This document shows, one piece after another, positions 1 through 5,041 of a stretch of 13,248 bases of DNA. Both the position numbers and the translations under genes were made by a program. How positions within the stretch are numbered: the first letter of the stretch is position 1; each line of letters starts with the position of its first letter. The notes under the pieces were generated by a model. The model saw only the letters and a program-made list of their open reading frames with translations, was not told the origin of the DNA and ran no database searches. Location: NCBI GenBank assembly GCA_900543555.1, contig UQRL01000048.1, positions 1 to 13,248 on the forward strand. Direction: 5' to 3'. This stretch comes from an uncultured Oscillospiraceae bacterium (GTDB lineage: Bacteria; Bacillota; Clostridia; Oscillospirales; Acutalibacteraceae).

Positions 1-55
1 TGTGTTAGGCACGCCGCCAGCGTTCGTCCTGAGCCAGGATCAAACTCTCTAAAAT
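1..55 (-). rRNA. rrs: 16S ribosomal RNA, 5' end only (partial)
   Basis: Read on the minus strand, 48-29 is the universal bacterial 16S 5' primer site (AGAGTTTGATCCTGGCTCAG), followed by GACGAACGCTGGCGGCGTGC. Counting back by E. coli numbering, where this site starts at base 8, puts the mature 5' end near 55. The gene continues past the left edge, so only about 55 bases are present. The visible part is conserved across Firmicutes and does not identify the genus. Transcription is driven by the tandem promoters at 286-314 and 421-449. Confidence 0.97.
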
Positions 56-285
56 ATGGTATCTAAAACTCTTCCGAGTCTTAAATCTATTCTAGAGCTT
101 CTTCTAAGCTCATTGCGAAGCACTTGGCTTCTCTTTACGGATTTTTTAGGTTCCGTTTCCTGTAATTCCTCGAGTTTTAACTCTCAGAAATCACGGGTCC
201 TTCTTTCGTCTCGTTGTTTAATTTTCAAGGTCCTTGCGCTCTCGATTTCGTTCAGCCTGTCGGCCTCTCTCTCGAGCGCTTGACT
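56..285 (-). other. rRNA operon leader (transcribed spacer upstream of 16S)
   Basis: This stretch lies between the proximal rRNA promoter and the 16S 5' end and has no credible coding sequence. It should be transcribed as the pre-rRNA leader and removed during 16S maturation. It is more AT-rich than the neighbouring genes, as is usual for rRNA leaders. Near its middle lies a boxA-like sequence, annotated separately. I could not define the RNase processing stem because its other half lies downstream of 16S, outside the window. Confidence 0.75.
212..236 (-). promoter_or_regulatory. boxA-like antitermination element of the rRNA leader
   Basis: On the minus strand this reads AAGGACCTTGAAAATTAAAC followed by AACGA. 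It resembles the TTCTTTGAAAACTAAACA-type element found before 16S and 23S in Firmicutes rRNA operons, where NusB/NusE-dependent antitermination is nucleated. It sits between the proximal promoter and 16S, the expected place. The match is to the general form rather than to an exact consensus. Confidence 0.5.
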
Positions 286-314
286 ATCTTACCACATTCG
301 CTTTAGTTTGTCAA
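286..314 (-). promoter_or_regulatory. rRNA promoter P2 (proximal)
   Basis: On the minus strand there is a consensus -35 TTGACA (314-309), a 17-base spacer and a -10 TAAGAT (291-286). Start of transcription is expected near 279. A-tracts just upstream (about 316-345) look like an UP element. The first transcribed bases, AGCGCTCGAGAGAGA, are identical to those after P1. Promoter strength, spacing and position all fit a vegetative sigma-A rRNA promoter. Confidence 0.88.
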
Positions 315-420
315 GCACTTTTTTCGGATTTTTTTCGCGGCCTTTTTCGTTCACCGGTCAGGTTCCGATTTTCAGCCGTTCTCTTCCGAGTTTTTCGAGC
401 TCTCTCTCGAGCGCTCAGAT

Positions 421-449
421 ATTATACCGCACCCTCCCTTAATTGTCAA
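421..449 (-). promoter_or_regulatory. rRNA promoter P1 (distal)
   Basis: A perfect sigma-A promoter on the minus strand: -35 TTGACA (449-444), 17-base spacer, -10 TATAAT (426-421), with transcription expected to start near 414. An A-rich stretch upstream (450-481 as read on the minus strand) is a likely UP element. Together with P2, 135 bases closer to the gene, it gives the tandem layout common to rRNA operons. Confidence 0.93.
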
Positions 450-522
450 CACCTTTTTTCATGTTTCTTCATTTTCTTTTCAGGAAGGCCCGTTTCCTCT
501 TTCTTTCCCCCTTTTCCCCCTC

Positions 523-552
523 TGTACAACGGCAAAGAGATCGTGTTATAAT
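523..552 (+). promoter_or_regulatory. metA promoter (extended -10)
   Basis: Plus-strand -10 TATAAT at 547-552 is preceded by TGT, giving an extended -10 (TGTTATAAT). A weaker -35, TGTACA, lies at 523-528 with an 18-base spacer. The transcript would start near 559, leaving a leader of about 140 bases before metA. No S-box (SAM-I) or T-box conserved core was seen in that leader by eye, so the control of metA is not explained. Confidence 0.65.
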
Positions 553-701
553 ATCTCCATTCCAGAGGGAAAACTCTCTATGCCTATTTTCTATATATTA
601 TGTATGGGACGTCTTTCCTTTCGCATTCCTCTTTCTTCGTGAGGTTTGCCGTCCGTCTCTTCATGGTTCTAACTTACCTTACAACTGAAAGGTGTGGTTT
701 C

Positions 702-1622
702 ATGCCCCTGCGCATCCAAGCGGACCTGCCCGCAATTGAAGTTCTGGAGTCTGAGAACATCTTCGTGATGACTCACGAACGGGCGCGGACCCAGGATATC
801 CGGCCTTTAAAAATTGCCATTCTGAATCTGATGCCTACAAAAATTGAAACGGAAACCCAGCTGCTGCGGCTTCTCAGCAATTCACCCCTGCAGGTGGATG
901 TAGAACTGCTGCACACGGCAACCCATGTGAGCAAGAACACCAGCTCTTATCATCTAAATACCTTTTACAAAACCTTCGGCGATGTAAAAGGCCAGAGGTT
1001 CGATGGGCTGATTATCACCGGGGCCCCCGTGGAACAGCTGCCTTTTGAAGAGGTGGATTACTGGGATGAGATGTGCCAGATCATGGAGTGGAGCAAGGAG
1101 AATGTTTACTCGGTGCTGCACATCTGCTGGGGCGCCCAGGCCGGGCTGTACTATCACTATGGCATTCCCAAGTATCCTCTGCCGGAAAAGCTCAGCGGCA
1201 TTTACAATCACACGGTTTTAAATCCCTACCATCCCCTGATGCGGGGGTTTGATGACAACTATTTCGCCCCCCACTCCCGCTACACCGAAGTGCGGCTGGA
1301 GGATATCAAGAAGCACCCGGATTTGATCCCCCTGGCAGTGTCGGACTTGGCGGGGCTGCACATCGTCACCAACCAGAGCGGGCGGCAGATTTTTGTCACC
1401 GGGCACGCGGAGTATGACCGGGACACCCTGGCCAAGGAGTATTTCCGGGACGTGAACAAGGGTCTGAATCCCAAAGTGCCCTACCATTACTTTCCCGGGG
1501 ATGACGACACCAAAACCCCGCCCTTTACCTGGCGGAGCAACGCGCACCTGCTGGTGGCCAATTGGCTGAACTATTATGTATACCAGCAGACCCCCTATGA
1601 CTTTCTGTGCGGCGGTCAGTGA
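702..1622 (+). CDS. metA: Homoserine O-acetyltransferase, MetA/HTS family
   Basis: A 306-aa enzyme that acylates L-homoserine, the first committed step of methionine synthesis in the cytoplasm. The alignment to E. coli MetA keeps its numbering: catalytic Cys142 in ICWGAQA, His235 and Glu237 in TGHAEYD, Lys47 in PTKIETE. Length is normal for the family (about 300-310). Position 111 is Glu (GAPVEQL), where E. coli has Gly. In the Bacillus cereus enzyme Glu111 is linked to use of acetyl-CoA rather than succinyl-CoA, so the product is probably O-acetylhomoserine despite frequent annotation as a succinyltransferase. I chose ATG 702 because AAAGG lies 9 bases upstream and homology begins [10 protein letters not shown]; the reading frame stays open upstream to 600 but without family similarity. 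It is probably transcribed alone from the promoter at 523-552. Confidence 0.96.
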   Translation: MPLRIQADLPAIEVLESENIFVMTHERARTQDIRPLKIAILNLMPTKIETETQLLRLLSNSPLQVDVELLHTATHVSKNTSSYHLNTFYKTFGDVKGQRFDGLIITGAPVEQLPFEEVDYWDEMCQIMEWSKENVYSVLHICWGAQAGLYYHYGIPKYPLPEKLSGIYNHTVLNPYHPLMRGFDDNYFAPHSRYTEVRLEDIKKHPDLIPLAVSDLAGLHIVTNQSGRQIFVTGHAEYDRDTLAKEYFRDVNKGLNPKVPYHYFPGDDDTKTPPFTWRSNAHLLVANWLNYYVYQQTPYDFLCGGQ

Positions 1623-1671
1623 GGGCGGCGTGCCTGTACAAAGCGTTTCACGGGCAGGGCAGGGACCATTC

Positions 1672-1700
1672 TTGCAAACCCCAGGTAAATCCGATATAAT
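1672..1700 (+). promoter_or_regulatory. Promoter for the HAD-GNAT gene pair
   Basis: Plus-strand -35 TTGCAA (1672-1677), 17-base spacer and a perfect -10 TATAAT (1695-1700). Transcription would start near 1707, 25 bases before the HAD phosphatase start codon. No terminator is visible after metA, so some read-through from metA is also possible. Confidence 0.72.
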
Positions 1701-1731
1701 GGAAAGTACGACGCGGAAAGGAGCGCTTCTT

Positions 1732-2358
1732 ATGAAATACGACGGCATCCTGTTTGATCTGGACGGCACTTTATGGGATTCCACTGAGGCGGTGGCCGCC
1801 TCTTGGGAAATTGCCCTGCGGGGCCAACCGGATGTGGAGGCGCCTCCCACCCGAGAGCAGCTGGAAGGCGTGATGGGCATGACTGGCGAACAGCTGATGG
1901 CCACCTTATACCCCCAGCTTTCCCCCCAGCGGCATCAGGAGCTGTTCGACCTGTGCTGCCAGGTGGAAAATGGGTATCTGCGGGAGCACGGGGGGCGTCT
2001 CTATCCCAGCCTGGTGGAGACCTTGGACAAGCTCTCTCAGAAGCTGCCCCTGTTCATTGTCAGCAACTGCAACGAGGACTACATTCCCAGCTTTTTAGAC
2101 GCGCACCAGCTTCACCGGTACTTTACCGATTGGGAGTGTATTGGACGGACGGGCCGGCCAAAGGGGGAAAATATCCGCCTGGTGGTCAAGCGCAACCACC
2201 TCGCCTCCCCCCTTTATGTGGGGGACACCCACATGGACCAGGAGGCGGCCGCTCAGGCCGGGGTTCCCTTTCTTCACGCAGCCTACGGCTTTGGAGAAGT
2301 GGAAGGAGCGCCCAAGCTCCTCTCCTTTTCAGAGCTGCCGCAGCTTTTAGAAGTGTGA
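1732..2358 (+). CDS. HAD-superfamily phosphatase (phosphoglycolate phosphatase-like)
   Basis: A 208-aa cytoplasmic hydrolase of the haloacid dehalogenase superfamily, subfamily I with an alpha-helical cap (about residues 17-90). All four HAD motifs are visible: motif I DLDGT with nucleophile Asp9 and acid/base Asp11, motif II Ser111 in IVSN, motif III Lys144 in GRPKGEN, motif IV GDTHMD with Asp165 and Asp169 for magnesium. This is the layout of small phosphomonoesterases such as Gph and beta-phosphoglucomutase relatives. The true substrate cannot be read from sequence. ATG 1732 is preceded by AAAGGAG at 1717-1723; the frame is open further upstream but that part lacks family motifs. The next gene follows after 37 bases, probably in the same transcript. 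Confidence 0.9.
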   Translation: MKYDGILFDLDGTLWDSTEAVAASWEIALRGQPDVEAPPTREQLEGVMGMTGEQLMATLYPQLSPQRHQELFDLCCQVENGYLREHGGRLYPSLVETLDKLSQKLPLFIVSNCNEDYIPSFLDAHQLHRYFTDWECIGRTGRPKGENIRLVVKRNHLASPLYVGDTHMDQEAAAQAGVPFLHAAYGFGEVEGAPKLLSFSELPQLLEV

Positions 2359-2395
2359 AGGTTTCTGGTGCTTGTGTTTTCAGAAAGGAGGAGGC

Positions 2396-2986
2396 ATGAA
2401 AACCTCTCTGCTGTTTTCCAGTTATCCCTTTATCAGCGGCGAAAAGGTGACCTTGACCCGCGTTACCGACATGGACGCAGAGGCCCTGTGGCTCCTTCTC
2501 AGCGACGAGGACACCCACCGGTTTACCCCGGAAGGGGCAGTACATTCCTCCCGGGAATGCGCCGCCCGGCTGCGCCAGTTCGACACCCTGTTCCAAGAGC
2601 GCCGGGGCGTGGTGCTGGGAATCTACTCCACGTTAAACCAGCTGGTAGGGCTTTTGGAGATCTCACACCTTGACCGCCAGGTGGAATCCGTAACGCTGAG
2701 CTTTATGTTGCTTCCAGAATACACAGGGCAGGGCTACGCCTCCGCCGCGGTGCGGGCCGCCTGCGATTATCTGCTGCGCACCGTGGGGGTTCATCGAATC
2801 CAATGCTTTGTGCTGCCTATCAACTACCGGGCGGTGCTGGTGCTGGAGCGGTGCGGCTTTGTGAAGGAGGGCACCATTCGGGAGGGCTTCCTCTGGCCGG
2901 ACAAGGGCATCGTGGATCTGACCCTCTACTCCCTGCTGCCCACAGACCGGAAACCCAAGCTGGACGGACCTGCCCGGTATTTCTAA
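2396..2986 (+). CDS. GNAT-family N-acetyltransferase (RimJ/RimL-like)
   Basis: A 196-aa acyl-CoA-dependent N-acetyltransferase. The acetyl-CoA loop is YTGQGYA at residues 109-115, in the place of the usual R/Q-x-x-G-x-G/A motif. It is followed by the HRIQ strand (133-136) and the NYRAVLVLERCGF helix and turn (143-155) that mark RimJ/RimL-type enzymes. Members acetylate protein N-termini, amino groups of small molecules or drugs; the substrate here is unknown. ATG 2396 is chosen because AAAGGAGG lies just upstream at 2384-2391; an in-frame TTG at 2372 has no such site. The C-terminal tail (182-196) is basic and unremarkable. The gene ends 7 bases before the terminator stem and is probably cotranscribed with the HAD phosphatase. 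Confidence 0.9.
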   Translation: MKTSLLFSSYPFISGEKVTLTRVTDMDAEALWLLLSDEDTHRFTPEGAVHSSRECAARLRQFDTLFQERRGVVLGIYSTLNQLVGLLEISHLDRQVESVTLSFMLLPEYTGQGYASAAVRAACDYLLRTVGVHRIQCFVLPINYRAVLVLERCGFVKEGTIREGFLWPDKGIVDLTLYSLLPTDRKPKLDGPARYF

Positions 2987-2992
2987 CAAGCG

Positions 2993-3035
2993 ATAGAAAA
3001 CGCCCCCTCCGGGCCAAGGAGGGGGCGTTTTCTAT
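2993..3035. terminator. Bidirectional intrinsic terminator between the GNAT gene and sigF
   Basis: Two perfectly complementary 18-base arms (2993-3010 and 3018-3035) enclose the 7-base loop GGGCCAA. The core is CGCCCCCTCC/GGAGGGGGCG, with A-runs before and T-runs after in both directions. It therefore works as a hairpin plus U-tract for the plus-strand GNAT gene and for the minus-strand spoIIA operon. The sigF stop codon (TAG, 3034-3032) lies inside the stem. Confidence 0.93.
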
Positions 3036-3700
3036 TGGTCAAAGGCGGCCCGCATGAAGAGCAGCAGCTTTTTCTCCCGGCGGCTGACCTGCACCTGGGT
3101 CATACCCAGCAGGGCTGCGGTTTGGGTTTGGGTTTTGCCCTGGAAGTAGCGGTATTGAATGAGCTTGCGGTCCCGCTCCTCCAGGGTCTGCAAAATTTGA
3201 TACAGGGTCAGGCGCTCGGTCATCCTCTCCTCGGGGGCCTCCACGGGCACGTCCACCTCGCCCCCGTCCTCTGGACCGGTGAGGGACAGGGGAGCCTGTC
3301 CCACTCCCAGGGCCAAGGCGGCTTTCTCCACGGGAACGCCCAGGCGCTGGGCCACCTGGGCCACCCCAGGGGATTTTCCCGTCTCTTGGCGGAGCTGGTC
3401 CGCTGTCTCCTGGGCTTTGCGCCCCAGGTCCCGCATGCCCCGGGAGACCCGCAGGGCCCCGCCATCCCGGAACAGGCGGCGTACCTCCCCCAGGATGACC
3501 GGCACGGCGTAGGTGGAAAATTTCACCCCCCGGGCCGTGTCGAAGTTCTCCGCCGCTTTTACAAGCCCCACGCACCCCGCCTGGAACAGGTCGTCATACT
3601 CCACACCCCTGCCCAGGAACCGGCGGGCGCATAGATGCGCCAGGCCCAGGTTCTCCTCCACCGTGCGGCGGCAAGCCTCCCGGTCACTGTTTGGTGTCAA
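3032..3700 (-). CDS. sigF: RNA polymerase sigma factor SigF, forespore-specific (SpoIIAC)
   Basis: A 222-aa sigma-70-family factor that directs the first forespore genes after asymmetric division. Region 2 is clear (DDLFQAGCVGLVKA at 36-49, FSTYAVPVILGEVRRLFRDG at 61-80). Region 3 follows (VSRGMRDLG, 85-93), and region 4.2 has the helix-turn-helix TQTQTAALLGMTQVQVSR (190-207). It closely resembles the B. subtilis SigF pattern, and the spoIIAA-spoIIAB context separates it from SigG. The protein is about 30 residues shorter than B. subtilis SigF (255), mostly at the N-terminus. An in-frame TGA sits 3 codons before the TTG start at 3700, so a longer start is excluded. No good ribosome site precedes TTG, which overlaps the end of spoIIAB by 17 bases, suggesting translational coupling. 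A later GTG (codon 14) is a weaker alternative. Confidence 0.93.
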   Translation of the reverse strand: MTPNSDREACRRTVEENLGLAHLCARRFLGRGVEYDDLFQAGCVGLVKAAENFDTARGVKFSTYAVPVILGEVRRLFRDGGALRVSRGMRDLGRKAQETADQLRQETGKSPGVAQVAQRLGVPVEKAALALGVGQAPLSLTGPEDGGEVDVPVEAPEERMTERLTLYQILQTLEERDRKLIQYRYFQGKTQTQTAALLGMTQVQVSRREKKLLLFMRAAFDQ

Positions 3701-4115
3701 AGTATTTGGTCAGGGTGACGCTGGTGCCCCGGCCCACGGCGCTGGTGACCCGCACGCTGTCACAGAAGCTTTGCATCACCGCAAATCCCAGGCCCGCCCT
3801 CTCCTCGCCGCCAGTGGTGAACAGGGGCTCCATGGCTTTTTCAATGTCCGGGATGCCGCAGCCCTTGTCCCGCACCTTTACCACGGCCTTGCCATTTTCA
3901 AATAGCTTGACCGTTATGTACACGGTGCCCCGTTTGTCCTTGTAGCCGTGGACGATGGCGTTGGTCACCGCCTCGGAAACGGCGGTCTTCATGTCGGTCA
4001 GGTCCGCCACAGTGGGGTCCAGCTGGGAGAGGAACGCCGCCACCGCCGCCCGGCCGAACCCCTCGTTGACGGAGCGGGAGTCGAAGCTGATCTGCGCTTG
4101 ATTGATGGGCTTCAT
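3684..4115 (-). CDS. spoIIAB: Anti-sigma F factor and serine kinase SpoIIAB
   Basis: A 143-aa GHKL-fold protein that binds and silences SigF and phosphorylates SpoIIAA using ATP. The N-box EAVTNAIVHGY (48-58) supplies Glu48 as catalytic base and Asn52 for magnesium. The ATP-binding DKGCGIPD (83-90) and the TGGEERAGLGFAVM lid and G2 box (101-114) are intact. Length matches the 146-aa B. subtilis protein. The ATG at 4115-4113 overlaps the spoIIAA stop by one base (TGATG) and AAAGGAGGG lies upstream, inside the end of spoIIAA. The tight overlaps on both sides fit stoichiometric production with its partner proteins. Confidence 0.96.
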   Translation of the reverse strand: MKPINQAQISFDSRSVNEGFGRAAVAAFLSQLDPTVADLTDMKTAVSEAVTNAIVHGYKDKRGTVYITVKLFENGKAVVKVRDKGCGIPDIEKAMEPLFTTGGEERAGLGFAVMQSFCDSVRVTSAVGRGTSVTLTKYFDTKQ

Positions 4116-4432
4116 CAGCCAGCCCTCCTTTCGATGGCTGCCAGGGACGCGATGCCGGAGAGCTCCACCATCTTGCCCAGGTTCGGGGACAGCCCGCAAA
4201 GCACCACATGGCCTTTCCAAAACTGCAAAAGCCGCACCCGGCCCAGGATCAGCCCGATGCCGGAGCTGTCCATAAAGGGCACCTGGGAAAAGTCCAGCCG
4301 CAGGCAGTAGGGCTTCACCTTCTGGGCGGTGTCGTCGATGGCCTCCCGCATATCCCGGGCGCTGTGGTGGTCGATCTCCCCGGAGAGCCGGGCGGTGAGC
4401 ACCCCTTCTTTATAGCTGAGCTGTACACTCAT
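4115..4432 (-). CDS. spoIIAA: Anti-anti-sigma factor SpoIIAA
   Basis: A 105-aa STAS-domain protein. Unphosphorylated, it binds SpoIIAB and releases SigF in the forespore; SpoIIAB phosphorylates it, and the phosphatase SpoIIE (not in this window) reverses that. The phosphorylatable Ser56 lies in FMDSSGIGLILGR (53-65), nearly identical to the B. subtilis site, and SGEIDHHSA (17-25) is also typical. It is about 12 residues shorter than the 117-aa B. subtilis protein, ending soon after the LSGI helix. ATG 4432 is chosen for the AAGGAAG site upstream; the frame extends to 4510, but those codons run through the terminator-like hairpin and look unlike protein. Confidence 0.95.
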   Translation of the reverse strand: MSVQLSYKEGVLTARLSGEIDHHSARDMREAIDDTAQKVKPYCLRLDFSQVPFMDSSGIGLILGRVRLLQFWKGHVVLCGLSPNLGKMVELSGIASLAAIERRAG

Positions 4433-4469
4433 AGTCTTCCTTCCTTTCTTTTCGGCACAGGGCGGGGCA

Positions 4470-4510
4470 AAGAAAAAAAGGCCCTGGAAGAAGGGCCAGC
4501 CTTCTTCCAA
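4470..4510 (-). terminator. Terminator hairpin with a competing upstream hairpin in the spoIIA leader
   Basis: On the minus strand GGCCCT (4497-4492) pairs with AGGGCC (4485-4480), directly followed by seven T (4479-4473) and then CTTT: a compact intrinsic terminator. The left arm also forms part of a second hairpin, GGAAGAAGG (4508-4500) with CCTTCTTCC (4494-4486), loop CTGGC. The two hairpins share bases 4497-4486 and cannot coexist, the layout of a transcription attenuator. It lies 38-78 bases before spoIIAA. The simpler reading is a terminator for the upstream membrane-protein gene. Confidence 0.6.
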
Positions 4511-4536
4511 AAGCCTGTTTCTTCCCTTTGCATCTA

Positions 4537-4545
4537 TTCTACAAA
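4537..4545 (-). promoter_or_regulatory. Spo0A-box-like site upstream of spoIIA
   Basis: The minus strand reads TTTGTAGAA, one base off the Spo0A box TTTGTCGAA. B. subtilis spoIIA is a known direct Spo0A target, so the position about 105 bases before spoIIAA is sensible. The same bases form part of an 8-base inverted repeat, TCCCTTTG/CAAAGGGA (4523-4530 and 4542-4549). A short one-off motif can arise by chance. No convincing sigma-H promoter was found nearby; AAAGGGAAG (4529-4521) and TTGGAAGAA (4510-4502) are only a weak candidate pair. Confidence 0.4.
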
Positions 4546-4612
4546 GGGATGGGTGCGTATTTTGCCAAAGGATGTCACAGCGGAAAGTTCTTTTTTCTCC
4601 AAGAGAAGGGCC

Positions 4613-5041
4613 TCACTTTCGCCGTTTGGGCAGCATGCCGCGTTTCTTCTTGATCCAGCGGGAGTATGGCGTTCCGGGTTTCATTCTCCAGAACAGCAAG
4701 CTGTATATTATACACCAGCCTATGTCAAATACCACAGCTCCTAGGGCTAACCCACGCCCAATCACTGGAAGAGCTACAACACAATCGAAAAAACAGCAAA
4801 GTAATAAAACCACGGGGTGCCCAAACAAAATCACAAAGTAGAGCAACAACAGTGTTTTAGGAACCACATCGCGAAATCTTTTATAGAGGAACCACTCTCT
4901 TACGCTTTGACCTTGTTTCCGTTTTTTCAGCGTGCTGTTGTTCAGCTGGTACGAAATAATCCCGGCCAGCGTTAAGCGAATGTAAAAAAATGAAATCACA
5001 TACCATACTAAAACCACGCAAGCATGCTCATAGAAATTCAT
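4613..5041 (-). CDS. Small multi-pass membrane protein of unknown function
   Basis: A 142-aa protein I do not recognise. Three hydrophobic stretches fit membrane helices: about residues 7-30, 62-90 (long enough for one tilted helix or a hairpin) and 98-118. Between the first two lies a basic loop (KKRKQGQSVREWFLYKRFRD, 39-58), and the C-terminus is strongly basic (RWIKKKRGMLPKRRK). That charge pattern would place these parts in the cytoplasm. ATG 5041 overlaps the folC stop by one base (TAATG) and AAAAGGGAA lies upstream, so it is probably translated with folC. Sampled 60-base blocks are about 40-47 percent GC against about 72 percent in a folC block, which may mark recent arrival or relaxed codon choice typical of small membrane genes. 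No homologue can be named from sequence alone. Confidence 0.72.
   Translation of the reverse strand: MNFYEHACVVLVWYVISFFYIRLTLAGIISYQLNNSTLKKRKQGQSVREWFLYKRFRDVVPKTLLLLYFVILFGHPVVLLLCCFFDCVVALPVIGRGLALGAVVFDIGWCIIYSLLFWRMKPGTPYSRWIKKKRGMLPKRRK

Noticed and set aside
56..551. Small plus-strand frames in the rRNA promoter and leader region
   Set aside because: They cover the rRNA promoters and leader in antisense, with Ser/Phe/Leu-rich content caused by the pyrimidine-rich strand.
600..701. Upstream extension of metA to 600
   Set aside because: Residues before MPLRIQADL do not match the family, and the ribosome site lies just before 702.
1630..1662. Stem after metA as a terminator
   Set aside because: The stem TGCCTGT/ACGGGCA includes a G-U pair, a long loop and no T-run.
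1218..1904. 228-codon minus-strand frame across the metA/HAD junction
   Set aside because: It runs antisense to two well-supported genes and through both the HAD promoter and ribosome site.
4502..4529. Sigma-H promoter for spoIIA
   Set aside because: The best pair, AAAGGGAAG and TTGGAAGAA at 10 bases, misses key bases in both elements, so I did not list it as a feature.
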